Source of the DNA: Prinsepia uniflora
Lineage: Eukaryota; Streptophyta; Magnoliopsida; Rosales; Rosaceae
Direction of reading: 5' to 3'
DNA: 64,000 bases
Assembly (NCBI GenBank): GCA_032719365.1
Contig: CM064872.1
Location: forward strand, 19,003,572 to 19,067,571
Shown here: positions 35,187-49,564 of the stretch, piece after piece
Numbering within the stretch: the first letter of the stretch is position 1
Layout of the letters: each line of letters opens with the position of its first letter
Program-made: the position numbers and the translations under genes
The notes under the pieces: model-generated
Databases searched by the model: none
The model's input: only the letters and a program-made list of their open reading frames with translations
What the model was told of the DNA's origin: nothing

Positions 35187-36512
35187 TATATGTTTTATTA
35201 CTTGTTTGATGATGCCATGGGTGCATTTGTATGTGGTTACGTATAAGCAGGTATTTCGAGGTTTCGGCCTTATACGGTGCTTATACGGGTCTGTATTTCT
35301 TTATTGATTTAAATGAACTGGATTTGGATTTCAAAGATAAATTCGGGTATGAGACCCATTTGGTTTTGTCTCGGGCATATGACCTCAGATTGCGGGCACG
35401 GTGCCCAACTGATGTCCTATGTTCGGGCACGAGACCCAGTCACTTTACGGTTTATGATTTCGGGACAGGGACCCTAGATAGATTTCCAAGTTCATGACGG
35501 TTTATGGGAACCGGCATGAACTCTGGAAAGGGTCATTGTGGTTCATGACGGTTTATGGGGAACCGGCATGAACCCTTGTTGGTTATTACGGTACATGACG
35601 GTTTATGGGAACCGGCATGTTACCTCGGTTATGTTATTACGGTACATGACGGTTTATGGGAACCGACATGTTACCTGATTATGGATATTATGGATCATGA
35701 CGGTTCAGGGGAACCGGTCATGAATGTTTATGTTATGTATATATATGTTCATCTACCTTCCTTTACTTCTATTATCTCCTCCGGGGAGGGTCGTTGGCCT
35801 GGGTGGACCCCGGAGTAGTCACGGAGCACCGACTGAGTGGAGTCACCCCCAGTTGGGTTCCTTACTCTAAGGAAGGCTATGGTTACTATTACCTCGGGTA
35901 GGGTCAGTGGTCTGCGGACATTGACCTTGACTTTGAGATGACTCGGATTGAGACCCGGGTAGCACGCGCGTAGCTTTGGATACCGTGACAGGATTGGTTG
36001 TGTGACTTATATGTATATATGATATATGATATGTGGTGTGCACAGGTGTGCACAGGATTTTGAGCAGTGGCTCGTGTACTTGGATTCTTTATGGTTTGGG
36101 GCCGAGTCCCTTATGGATTTGGGCAGTGGCCCGTATGGTCGTTTTCATTGTGGTCCTTTCGACCTTGGTTTATATCTGCTTTGGGCTTAGTCCCACATAT
36201 GGTTTGTTTTGGATAAATGGTTTTCGAATGCATGCATGCTTTTTAGTGGAGGGTACAAATGTCTTATGAAATGTTTTTATAAACTTTTGTTTTGTCCACT
36301 CACAGTTTTTAATGTTTTGACTGCCCTTCAGGTTGACATCGGATGTGGACTGTAGCAGAGACCGAGATATCACATGCCTCCTCCGAATCCTGGCGTACTC
36401 TAATAGCCCGGGAGGGGCAAAGGTCGGAAATATCCCTTGTCTGACACTTCGTGTCAGATGGGAGCAGGGTCATCCCGCACTAATCTCGGGGGGATTGGGA
36501 TGGGTCCTGTCA
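35187..36512 (+). repeat. Array LTR 3, right part, after the gap
   Basis: It resumes at the equivalent of LTR 2 position 27247 and runs to the LTR end. If joined at the overlap, the two parts would give an LTR of about 3395 bp, the normal length. Several homopolymer indels are present (near 35335, 35530, 35560, 36060 and 36415). Confidence 0.88.
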
Positions 36513-39500
36513 ACGTGGTATCAGAGCGGGGTTGTCTCTATTCGAGCAACCGTGCAGCTCTTGGAGTATGTACACAGGTCGAGGATGTGATATCTCAATG
36601 GGCTACAGTTCGTGGTCAACCTGATGTTGAGGTGCCGGTACGATAGTTAGTAGGATTGGCATGCCTTGGTTCGGCATTCGATGCCAGGGTTGCCATAGTT
36701 CTGTCAGGGTTGACAGTGTGAGACCCTACGGAAGGGATGACGTACCTATACGTTAACGTTTTGATCGTGAGACGGCTAGTTGGGATCGTTTTTCACGATG
36801 TCGTAGGATCGGTTCCGACGACTGGTTGGGAATTGTGATCATCGGATGGTCGAATATTGTTGAGTTGGAATGATCGGACTTGGTTGAGTTAGATAGATTT
36901 ACTGCAGTTGGCAGTTAGCAACCGGATTCGGGGAATCCTCGTTGGATTTACGGTAGGATTTGATTGACGTCTTTACGATGTCAAGATCGCGGGGGTCGGT
37001 CAGATTGTTGATTTTACTGCTTTTCGCAGGTGGGTTCTGGGGAACTCTAGAGGTGATCGTGGAATCCTATGGTAGGATGTGTATGGTTCGGAAAGGTAAG
37101 TTGGCGAGTGGTGTGACTTTGACGACTATTCGGATTTGGTTTCGTTAGTCGGTCTAGTCTTGTGTGGGGACTGCACTTCGCAGTCGAGGTTGTACTTATC
37201 GGTTAGACCTAGTAGGTTGTCGTGCTACATTAGTTGTGATGGATTGTTGGTACAACTACGGTCATGGATGACCTGGTAGACGACATTGGTTGAGTCGAGT
37301 TACGACTGGTTAGTGATTGGTTTGACAAGTTATCAGGGTTGGTACTTGTCGATGGAATCCCTGAGTGTGATACAGAGTAGTTGGTATGGGCGGTTGATTC
37401 CGTAGGATGCGGAGTCTGGATATCGAGATGTCTGGTGGTTAGGTCTGCACGAGTCTGTGGCAGGCGCTACTACCGAGAGTGGTCATAGTTATGGTTGTTG
37501 GGGATCGGTGACGTTCAGGTGACGGTTGCCCTTTCCCGTATGAGTTGTCAGGGTGACTGTACCTAGAGTTGGGCACGAGGGAGGCAGAGTTTCTCCTATT
37601 CGAGCAGAGGTACGGGGTCGTCGCTCGGTATGAGCGGAGATCCAGGGTTGTCAGTTTTGCACACAGTGTGCTGGTGTTAGTGTGCTGCTACTAGTGTGGA
37701 TGCCTGTGTGCTGATACTAGTGCAGGTGATAATGCGTTGGTGCTGGTACTAGTACTGGTGCCGGTGCCGGTGATTGCGACGACGATGAGTTACGAATCGG
37801 GAGATAGAGCTAAATTGGTTAGGGGACACGTGGTTGATGTCCGGGTATGTTGTTTCCAATCTTGTTGGAACTTCAGAATCGCGAGAGGTTGCGATTGAGG
37901 TGACGAGTGGAATGTGGGTTTTCCGCATTGGTATTGAGTATATCGACGTCGGGTGACTGAGATTCTCATCTTCTGTATGGTGGCAGACGTTGTTGAATTA
38001 CGTGGCGTGGTGAGTGCAGCGAGATTTGGTTGCATTCACGTAGGATGACTTTTGATGTCATTACCTTGGATCATCCTTGGTTTTCCTAGGTGGAATGACA
38101 AGGATTGATACGAGGTAAACAGTGAGAACCCACAGTCTCGGCGTGTCTCGTCGTTGACCGATCTGTTTAGATGTGGGAATTGGTTTAGGACTTTGGGTAT
38201 TGCTATGGATCTGGATTGTGATCTTGATGATCCAGATAGGTGGAGAGTTTATTACTCTTACTGGGATGTTTGAGTTGAGGATGATGGGACTGAACTTCTT
38301 TTCGAGGTAAATCCCTTATGGTTTACTACTCGCCTGAGTAGTTGTCCGATGAGTAGTTTTCCGACATGGTCGGATATGGTCAGTCTTAGAGATGTGTCGA
38401 TATTGGGATTGGCGTCCCTATGAAGTCAATTGATGGTAATGTGGTAATCGGTGGAGCAGGTATCCGATAGGTTCGGATATGGTGCGTCTCGGTAGACGAG
38501 AACGAGATTTCAGGTTTTGGAATTAGATTTCTGGATGACGATTCAGGATTTGATTTTGGAACTTGAAAAAGGATTTCTAGATTTAGGTTTTGGAATCGGA
38601 TTCTGGGTGACGATTCAGGATTTGATTCTAGAGCTTGACTGTAGATATTCTTTTATGGATTTGGGTTCGAAATAGTTATTCCAAATGCTAGCTTACGGAA
38701 TAATGATTTCGGATTCGAATTTGAACATGGCTATGGATATGAATTCTGGGTTTGGATTCGGGATTTCCTACGAAATTGCGGATTCGGATTCGGATTTGGA
38801 AATTGATAATGGGTCGGAGTTTTGATCTGTCTGGTACGGGGATTGGAGAGATGGACTCCATTATTAAAACGAGATTGGCTACAACCTAGGTGGTTGTAGG
38901 CTGATTGATGGGTAGTTGTATGTACCTTGTACGTTGTTCGAGGTACGATACCCGGGCAGACTTGTGATGCCTGGTGACGGTATATAGGTTATACCATGGG
39001 TACGATGGTGAACGTATTGGTAGTCGGATTGGATCCGATACCATCGGATTAGTTGAGGTCGTGGACTCGACATTGGATACTATGCAGTGGGTCATGGTAG
39101 TTCGATGGGTCTAGTTACACACAGGTCGAGTGCATGGTTGGTTAGTGTTCACTCATGGTTGAGTAAGTTGGTGGCTAGTGTAACCACAAGTGTATCGTGT
39201 TAGTCTTGACTGACGACTGTCAAGTGGTGACAGTTTGTCGAAGGTGTCAGCGTGGATTGTTGAGCGAGGTCTGGTGACTCCCAGTGGGAGCAGACGTCAG
39301 GATAGAGAAAGGGAATCGTCGAGTTGTTGTGTCAACGAAAACGGTAGATTTGACAAGTGATGTCAATTCGGAGCATATGGCTACTGTCATTCGACGTGGT
39401 CGAGTGTAGTCGACACGACGTGAGTGTTAGGGGGTACGTCTGGGTGCGGACGAGTACGTATTACTCTGGTTAGTTGGTGTACGAGTGTACACGTGTTGTG

Positions 39501-39640
39501 AGGTAGATGGTACTTTCCACGAGATGGAGGTGGAATCAGGATAGTTGGAGTTTCGAGAACGAAACTAATTAAGGAGGGAAGAACGGTTGGATTAGAGTCG
39601 GTTGGAATTTCGAGGACGAAATTAATTAAGGAGGGAAGGT
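36513..39640 (+). mobile_element. Array internal region 3
   Basis: 3128 bp, collinear with the other internal regions. The excess length comes from one-base insertions (near 36869, 36993, 37530, 38951 and 39433) that look like sequencing errors. Primer site and polypurine tract are intact. Confidence 0.92.
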
Positions 39641-42600
39641 TGTAACGACCCGTCCCAAATTCCTAGATTAGATTAGTAACTAATCACGATTAGTGAGGTT
39701 AATCGGTGATTAGTTAGGCTAAATCGGACGAACGATGCAAAATGACCGTTTTGCCCCTAATGGTGGCAAAACATTGAATTTTAGATCGGCGCGGTCAAAT
39801 GGACTTTGACCGATGACCGTGACGTAGTTCGTGACGTCACGAGTTCACAGACAGGTGGCACGTTCAATTCCGACGTTCGGGGGAGGAAGTTATGACGTTC
39901 GAAAGTTTAGGGGCATTTTGGTAATTTTGGTTAAATGGGGGTCAAATGTTGACTTTTTGACCGGACGGGAGGTCCGATGGCCGAGGGCCGAAGACCGTTA
40001 CGTAGATAAGGACGATACGAATCCATAGGCAGGCGGCACACTGAAATCGGACTTCGAACGGGAGAGTTATGGGTCACGGAAGTTCGATTTCACTATGCAC
40101 GAACTTCGAGACGGGAACGTTTCGGCGAAATCTGATTGGGTGGATATTTTGGTGGGCCCCATGGATGAGTGACAAGTGTCACTCATCCCATTGGCTTAGA
40201 CCCCCAAAATGTGGATCTATATAATTAATTAATATTATTTAATTATTTTTATAAACCAAACCCACCCACCATTCAATCTTAACCATCCATTTCAATTCTA
40301 TCTTTAAATCCTCACCCTCCATCTCTCATTCCCTCATCTGATCACATCATCTCCTTCTCTCTTCTATTCCACGGCACCATTACCATTTTCATTTCATTTT
40401 CTTCCTTTTCCTTCACAAAAAACCCGAAAACCCCCATTAACCCATATTCTCCATTTTCTTCAAAACACACAACACACATCCCCTCACCACCTGTGACTGA
40501 GACCAGAGTGATAGTGTGAGTGAGACGAGGAAGGACTGGACGGAGACGGCCAGAGCCACGGCGGCTCACGGCGGGAGGAAACCCGAAAAGGTAGGTTTGG
40601 GGTTTGAAATTCAAAACTTGGGTTTTATGGGTCTTGGATCGAAACTAATGATTTTGGTTGGGTTTTTGGGGGACTCGAGGAGGCTAATAGGATCAAAAGG
40701 AACGGCTGAGGATGGCGGTGCAGCCCAGACGGACGGCCGAAAGCTGGGCGACTGTTCTCGGCATCACAGGTAATTACCTCGACCCGTTTTCTAGTTTTTA
40801 AACCCATAGAACTCTAGGTTAGATTGAGACGAGTAGAATGGGACAAACAGGAGGAGAAATGGTGGCCGGAGCAGGGAGAACCGGCCGGGGTCAAGCCGCG
40901 GGTCACGGCGACCCGGTTACTGGTATTCGGGTCGACCCGCGGGAGGACAGAGATGACAGGTGACGTCATCCTGCTGACGTCATTATGTCTAGGGATGACA
41001 TCAGCATTGTCAGATCTGACAATGTCAGCTGACATGTCAGAAAAATGGGCCAATAGGAGTGCGACACGTGTCACATGTCAGTGCACAGTCAGCACTGACA
41101 TGTCAGTGACGTGGCCCAATCAGGGGATGACACGTGGCACAGACGTGGACCAGTGCCGTGATGACACGTGGCACATGTCAGACTGCCATGTGGCACTGAC
41201 AGCACAGTGACGTGGACCAATGGGAGCTTGACACGTGGCACCTGTAAGAGTCTGACATGTCAGACCTGACAGCTGTCAGATGACGTCATGCTGACGTCAG
41301 CAATGACGTCAGCAGGTACTGTAGCAGGCGCGTGAAGTCCACGCGCAGCCACTTCAGGCGGCGCGTGAAGGCGCGTGGCAGGGAATCTGGGGAAGGTTCC
41401 AACATACGAAATCTTCTATTCGATGTAACGAACATTTTGGGACTGGTTTCGTGTCGATCGGACACCGTCTCGATATGTTTCGGGGCATGAGAAGGTTTAG
41501 GTTCGGGATTAAAATAGTTAAAAATATCAGAAAATTACGGGGCTTTGGTAGGAGGTTAATCAAGTAGTTAGTAACCTTCTATTACGATTTGGATAGGTTT
41601 GGGAGTTTCGGTGACGGTGATCGGCCCGGGGAGCCGTATGGCACGCAAATCGAGGCGGCAGCTCGGAACGGTCTGTGAATGGACCTTGTTTTCTAAATTG
41701 GTGCATGCATAAATGTTTATTATATGTTTTATTACTTGTTTGATGATGCCATGGGTGCATTTGTATGTGGTTACGTATAAGCAGGTATTTCGAGGTTTCG
41801 GCCTTATACGGTGCTTATACGGGTCTGTATTTCTTTATTGATTTAAATGAACTGGATTTGGATTTCAAAAGATAAATTCGGGTATGAGACCCATTTGGTT
41901 TTGTCTCGGGCATATGACCTCAGATTGCGGGCACGGTGCCCAACTGATGTCCTATGTTCGGGCACGAGACCCAGTCACTTTACGGTTTATGATTTCGGGA
42001 CAGGGACCCTAGATAGATTTCCAAGTTCATGACGGTTTATGGGAACCGGCATGAACTCTGGAAAGGTCATTGTGGTTCATGACGGTTTATGGGAACCGGC
42101 ATGAACCCTTGTTGGTTATTACGGTACATGACGGTTTATGGGAACCGGCATGTTACCCTCGGTTATGTTATTACGGTACATGACGGTTTATGGGAACCGA
42201 CATGTTACCTGATTATGGATATTATGGATCATGACGGTTCAGGGGAACCGGTCATGAATGTTTATGTTATGTATATATATGTTCATCTACCTTCCTTTAC
42301 TTCTATTATCTCCTCCGGGGAGGGTCGTTGGCCTGGGTGGACCCGGAGTAGTCACGGAGCACCGACTGAGTGGAGTCACCCCCAGTTGGGTTCCTTACTC
42401 TAAGGAAGGCTATGGTTACTATTACCTCGGGTAGGGTCAGTGGTCTGCGGACATTGACCTTGACTTTGAGATGACTCGGATTGAGACCCGGGTAGCACGC
42501 GCGTAGCTTTGGATACCGTGACAGGATTGGTTGTGTGACTTATATGTATAATATGATATATGATATGTGGTGTGCACAGGTGTGCACAGGATTTGAGCAG

Positions 42601-43044
42601 TGGCTCGTGTACTTGGATTCTTTATGGTTTGGGGCCGAGTCCCTTATGGATTTGGGCAGTGGCCCGTATGGTCGTTTTCATTGTGGTCCTTTCGACCTTG
42701 GTTTATATCTGCTTTGGGCTTAGTCCCACATATGGTTTGTTTTGGATAAATGGTTTTCGAATGCATGCATGCTTTTTAGTGGAGGGTACAAATGTCTTAT
42801 GAAATGTTTTTATAAACTTTTGTTTTGTCCACTCACAGTTTTTAATGTTTTGACTGCCCTTCAGGTTGACATCGGATGTGGACTGTAGCAGAGACCGAGA
42901 TATCACATGCCTCCTCCGAATCCTGGCGTACTCTAATAGCCCGGGAGGGCAAAGGTCGGAAATATCCCTTGTCTGACACTTCGTGTCAGATGGGAGCAGG
43001 GTCATCCCGCACTAATCTCGGGGGGATTGGGATGGGTCCTGTCA
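39641..43044 (+). repeat. Array LTR 4 (hybrid LTR)
   Basis: 3404 bp, 13 longer than LTRs 2 and 5 because of scattered small insertions (for example near 39789, 39964, 40652, 40989 and 42157). Apart from these it is the same hybrid type as LTR 2. Confidence 0.93.
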
Positions 43045-46000
43045 ACGTGGTATCAGAGCGGGGTTGTCTCTATTCGAGCAACCGTGCAGCTCTTGGAGTA
43101 TGTACACAGGTCGAGGATGTGATATCTCAATGGGCTACAGTTCGTGGTCAACCTGATGTTGAGGTGCCGGTACGATAGTTAGTAGGATTGGCATGCCTTG
43201 GTTCGGCATTCGATGCCAGGGTTGCCATAGTTCTGTCAGGGTTGACAGTGTGAGACCCTACGGAAGGGATGACGTACCTATACGTTAACGTTTTGATCGT
43301 GAGACGGCTAGTTGGGATCGTTTTTCACGATGTCGTAGGATCGGTTCCGACGACTGGTTGGGAATTGTGATCATCGGATGGTCGAATATTGTTGAGTTGG
43401 ATGATCGGACTTGGTTGAGTTAGATAGATTTACTGCAGTTGGCAGTTAGCAACCTGGATTCGGGGAATCCTCGTTGGATTTACGGTAGGATTTGATTGAC
43501 GTCTTTACGATGTCAAGATCGCGGGGGTCGGTCAGATTGTTGATTTTACTGCTTTTCGCAGGTGGGTTCTGGGGAACTCTAGAGGTGATCGTGGAATCCT
43601 ATGGTAGGATGTGTATGGTTCGGAAAGGGTAAGTTGGCGAGTGGTGTGACTTTGACGACTATTCGGATTTGGTTTCGTTAGTCGGTCTAGTCTTGTGTGG
43701 GGACTGCACTTCGCAGTCGAGGTTGTACTTATCGGTTAGACCTAGTAGGTTGTCGTGCTACATTAGTTGTGATGGATTGTTGGTACAACTACGGTCATGG
43801 ATGACCTGGTAGACGACATTGGTTGAGTCGAGTTACGACTGGTTAGTGATTGGTTTGACAAGTTATCAGGGTTGGTACTTGTCGATGGAATCCCTGAGTG
43901 TGATACAGAGTAGTTGGTATGGGCGGTTGATTCCGTAGGATGCGGAGTCTGGATATCGAGATGTCTGGTGGTTAGGTCTGCACGAGTCTGTGGCAGGCGC
44001 TACTACCGAGAGTGGTCATAGTTATGGTTGTTGGGGATCGGTGACGTTCAGGTGACGGTTGCCTTTCCCGTATGAGTTGTCAGGGTGACTGTACCTAGAG
44101 TTGGGCACGAGGGAGGCAGAGTTTCTCCTATTCGAGCAGAGGTACGGGGTCGTCGCTCGGTATGAGCGGAGATCCAGGGTTGTCAGTTTTGCACACAGTA
44201 GTGGCTGGTGTTAGTGTGCTGCTACTAGTGTGGATGCCTGTGTGCTGATACTAGTGCAGGTGATAATGCGTTGGTGCTGGTACTAGTACTGGTGCCGGTG
44301 CCGGTGATTGCGACGACGATGAGTTACGAATCGGGAGATAGAGCTAAATTGGTTAGGGGGACACGTGGTTGATGTCCGGGTATGTTGTTTCCAATCTTGT
44401 TGGAACTTCAGAATCGCGAGAGGTTGCGATTGAGGTGACGAGTGGAATGTGGGTTTTCCGCATTGGTATTGAGTATATCGACGTCGGGTGACTGAGATTC
44501 TCATCTTCTGTATGGTGGCAGACGTTGTTGAATTACGTGGCGTGGTGAGTGCAGCGAGATTTGGTTGCATTCACGTAGGATGACTTTTGATGTCATTACC
44601 TTGGATCATCCTTGGTTTTCCTAGGTGGAATGACAAGGATTGATACGAGGTAAACAGTGAGAACCCACAGTCTCGGCGTGTCTCGTCGTTGACCGATCTG
44701 TTTAGATGTGGGAATTGGTTTAGGACTTTGGGTATTGCTATGGATCTGGATTGTGATCTTGATGATCCAGATAGGTGGAGAGTTTATTACTCTTACTGGG
44801 ATGTTTGAGTTGAGGATGATGGGACTGAACTTCTTTTCGAGGTAAATCCCTTATGGTTTACTACTCGCCTGAGTAGTTGTCCGATGAGTAGTTTTCCGAC
44901 ATGGTCGGATATGGTCAGTCTTAGAGATGTGTCGATATTGGGATTGGCGTCCCTATGAAGTCAATTGATGGTAATGTGGTAATCGGTGGAGCAGGTATCC
45001 GATAGGTTCGGATATGGTGCGTCTCGGTAGACGAGAACGAGATTTCAGGTTTTGGAATTAGATTTCTGGATGACGATTCAGGATTTGATTTTGGAACTTG
45101 AAAAAGGATTTCTAGATTTAGGTTTTGGAATCGGATTCTGGGTGACGATTCAGGATTTGATTCTAGAGCTTGACTGTAGATATTCTTTTATGGATTTGGG
45201 TTCGAAATAGTTATTCCAAATGCTAGCTTACGGAATAATGATTTCGGATTCGAATTTGAACATGGCTATGGATATGAATTCTGGGTTTGGATTCGGGATT
45301 TCCTACGAAATTGCGGATTCGGATTCGGATTTGGAAATTGATAATGGGTCGGAGTTTTGATCTGTCTGGTACGGGGATTGGAGAGATGGACTCCATTATT
45401 AAAACGAGATTGGCTACAACCTAGGTGGTTGTAGGCTGATTGATGGGTAGTTGTATGTACCTTGTACGTTGTTCGAGGTACGATACCGGGCAGACTTGTG
45501 ATGCCTGGTGACGGTATATAGGTTATACCATGGGTACGATGGTGAACGTATTGGTAGTCGGATTGGATCCGATACCATCGGATTAGTTGAGGTCGTGGAC
45601 TCGACATTGGATACTATGCAGTGGGTCATGGTAGTTCGATGGGTCTAGTTACACACAGGTCGAGTGCATGGTTGGTTAGTGTTCACTCATGGTTGAGTAA
45701 GTTGGTGGCTAGTGTAACCACAAGTGTATCGTGTTAGTCTTGACTGACGACTGTCAAGTGGTGACAGTTTGTCGAAGGTGTCAGCGTGGATTGTTGAGCG
45801 AGGTCTGGTGACTCCCAGTGGGAGCAGACGTCAGGATAGAGAAAGGGAATCGTCGAGTTGTTGTGTCAACGAAAACGGTAGATTTGACAAGTGATGTCAA
45901 TTCGGAGCATATGGCTACTGTCATTCGACGTGGTCGAGTGTAGTCGACACGACGTGAGTGTTAGGGGTACGTCTGGGTGCGGACGAGTACGTATTACTCT

Positions 46001-46173
46001 GGTTAGTTGGTGTACGAGTGTACACGTGTTGTGAGGTAGATGGTACTTTCCACGAGATGGAGGTGGAATCAGGATAGTTGGAGTTTCGAGAACGAAACTA
46101 ATTAAGGAGGGAAGAACGGTTGGATTAGAGTCGGTTGGAATTTCGAGGACGAAATTAATTAAGGAGGGAAGGT
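43045..46173 (+). mobile_element. Array internal region 4
   Basis: 3129 bp. Small insertions near 43455, 43525, 43628, 44200 (CAGTAGTGGCTGG where other copies have CAGTGTGCTGG) and 44359. From about 44360 onward it is clean and identical to other copies. Confidence 0.92.
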
Positions 46174-49100
46174 TGTAACGACCCGTCCCAAATTCCTAGA
46201 TTAGATTAGTAACTAATCACGATTAGTGAGGTTAATCGGTGATTAGTTAGGCTAAATCGGACGAACGATGCAAAATGACCGTTTTGCCCCTAATGGTGGC
46301 AAAACATTGAATTTTAGATCGGGCGGTCAAATGGACTTTGACCGATGACCGTGACGTAGTTCGTGACGTCACGAGTTCACAGACAGGTGGCACGTTCAAT
46401 TCCGACGTTCGGGGAGGAAGTTATGACGTTCGAAAGTTTAGGGGCATTTTGGTAATTTTGGTTAAATGGGGGTCAAATGTTGACTTTTTGACCGGGAGGT
46501 CCGATGGCCGAGGGCCGAAGACCGTTACGTAGATAAGGACGATACGAATCCATAGGCAGGCGGCACACTGAAATCGGACTTCGAACGGGAGAGTTATGGG
46601 TCACGGAAGTTCGATTTCACTATGCACGAACTTCGAGACGGGAACGTTTCGGCGAAATCTGATTGGGTGGATATTTTGGTGGGCCCCATGGATGAGTGAC
46701 AAGTGTCACTCATCCCATTGGCTTAGACCCCCAAAATGTGGATCTATATAATTAATTAATATTATTTAATTATTTTTATAAACCAAACCCACCCACCATT
46801 CAATCTTAACCATCCATTTCAATTCTATCTTTAAATCCTCACCCTCCATCTCTCATTCCCTCATCTGATCACATCATCTCCTTCTCTCTTCTATTCCACG
46901 GCACCATTACCATTTTCATTTCATTTTCTTCCTTTTCCTTCACAAAAACCCGAAAACCCCCATTAACCCATATTCTCCATTTTCTTCAAAACACACAACA
47001 CACATCCCCTCACCACCTGTGACTGAGACCAGAGTGATAGTGTGAGTGAGACGAGGAAGGACTGGACGGAGACGGCCAGAGCCACGGCGGCTCACGGCGG
47101 GAGGAAACCCGAAAAGGTAGGTTTGGGGTTTGAAATTCAAAACTTGGGTTTTATGGGTCTTGGATCGAAACTAATGATTTGGTTGGGTTTTTGGGGACTC
47201 GAGGAGGCTAATAGGATCAAAAGGAACGGCTGAGGATGGCGGTGCAGCCCAGACGGACGGCCGAAAGCTGGGCGACTGTTCTCGGCATCACAGGTAATTA
47301 CCTCGACCCGTTTTCTAGTTTTTAAACCCATAGAACTCTAGGTTAGATTGAGACGAGTAGAATGGGACAAACAGGAGGAGAAATGGTGGCCGGAGCAGGG
47401 AGAACCGGCCGGGTCAAGCCGCGGGTCACGGCGACCCGGTTACTGGTATTCGGGTCGACCCGCGGGAGGACAGAGATGACAGGTGACGTCATCCTGCTGA
47501 CGTCATTATGTCAGGGATGACATCAGCATTGTCAGATCTGACAATGTCAGCTGACATGTCAGAAAATGGGCCAATAGGAGTGCGACACGTGTCACATGTC
47601 AGTGCACAGTCAGCACTGACATGTCAGTGACGTGGCCCAATCAGGGGATGACACGTGGCACAGACGTGGACCAGTGCCGTGATGACACGTGGCACATGTC
47701 AGACTGCCATGTGGCACTGACAGCACAGTGACGTGGACCAATGGGAGCTTGACACGTGGCACCTGTAAGAGTCTGACATGTCAGACCTGACAGCTGTCAG
47801 ATGACGTCATGCTGACGTCAGCAATGACGTCAGCAGGTACTGTAGCAGGCGCGTGAAGTCCACGCGCAGCCACTTCAGGCGGCGCGTGAAGGCGCGTGGC
47901 AGGGAATCTGGGGAAGGTTCCAACATACGAAATCTTCTATTCGATGTAACGAACATTTTGGGACTGGTTTCGTGTCGATCGGACACCGTCTCGATATGTT
48001 TCGGGGCATGAGAAGGTTTAGGTTCGGGATTAAAAATAGTTAAAAATATCAGAAAATTACGGGGCTTTGGTAGGAGGTTAATCAAGTAGTTAGTAACCTT
48101 CTATTACGATTTGGATAGGTTTGGGAGTTTCGGTGACGGTGATCGGCCCGGGGAGCCGTATGGCACGCAAATCGAGGCGGCAGCTCGGACGGTCTGTGAA
48201 TGGACCTTGTTTTCTAAATTGGTGCATGCATAAATGTTTATTATATGTTTTATTACTTGTTTGATGATGCCATGGGTGCATTTGTATGTGGTTACGTATA
48301 AGCAGGTATTTCGAGGTTTCGGCCTTATACGGTGCTTATACGGGTCTGTATTTCTTTATTGATTTAAATGAACTGGATTTGGATTTCAAAAGATAAATTC
48401 GGGTATGAGACCCATTTGGTTTTGTCTCGGGCATATGACCTCAGATTGCGGGCACGGTGCCCAACTGATGTCCTATGTTCGGGCACGAGACCCAGTCACT
48501 TTACGGTTTATGATTTCGGGACAGGGACCCTAGATAGATTTCCAAGTTCATGACGGTTTATGGGAACCGGCATGAACTCTGGAAAGGTCATTGTGGTTCA
48601 TGACGGTTTATGGGAACCGGCATGAACCCTTGTTGGTTATTACGGTACATGACGGTTTATGGGAACCGGCATGTTACCTCGGTTATGTTATTACGGTACA
48701 TGACGGTTTATGGGAACCGACATGTTACCTGATTATGGATATTATGGATCATGACGGTTCAGGGGAACCGGTCATGAATGTTTATGTTATGTATATATAT
48801 GTTCATCTACCTTCCTTTACTTCTATTATCTCCTCCGGGGAGGGTCGTTGGCCTGGGTGGACCCCGGAGTAGTCACGGAGCACCGACTGAGTGGAGTCAC
48901 CCCCAGTTGGGTTCCTTACTCTAAGGAAGGCTATGGTTACTATTACCTCGGGTAGGGTCAGTGGTCTGCGGACATTGACCTTGACTTTGAGATGACTCGG
49001 ATTGAGACCCGGGTAGCACGCGCGTAGCTTTGGATACCGTGACAGGATTGGTTGTGTGACTTATATGTATATATGATATATGATATGTGGTGTGCACAGG

Positions 49101-49564
49101 TGTGCACAGGATTTGAGCAGTGGCTCGTGTACTTGGATTCTTTATGGTTTGGGGCCGAGTCCCTTATGGATTTGGGCAGTGGCCCGTATGGTCGTTTTCA
49201 TTGTGGTCCTTTCGACCTTGGTTTATATCTGCTTTGGGCTTAGTCCCACATATGGTTTGTTTTGGATAAATGGTTTTCGAATGCATGCATGCTTTTTAGT
49301 GGAGGGTACAAATGTCTTATGAAATGTTTTTATAAACTTTTGTTTTGTCCACTCACAGTTTTTAATGTTTTGACTGCCCTTCAGGTTGACATCGGATGTG
49401 GACTGTAGCAGAGACCGAGATATCACATGCCTCCTCCGAATCCTGGCGTACTCTAATAGCCCGGGAGGGCAAAGGTCGGAAATATCCCTTGTCTGACACT
49501 TCGTGTCAGATGGGAGCAGGGTCATCCCGCACTAATCTCGGGGGGATTGGGATGGGTCCTGTCA
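46174..49564 (+). repeat. Array LTR 5 (hybrid LTR)
   Basis: 3391 bp, same length and hybrid type as LTR 2, free of the indels seen in units 3 and 4. Confidence 0.95.

Noticed and set aside
34573..35307. Open frames of 187-244 aa around 34.6-35.3 kb
   Set aside because: They are open only because the 500-N gap is translated as X; real flanking sequence is non-coding LTR.
35187..44360. Indels as evidence that units 3 and 4 are an older, diverged subfamily
   Set aside because: Nearly all are single-base length changes in homopolymers with no matching rise in substitutions, and they sit next to an assembly gap.
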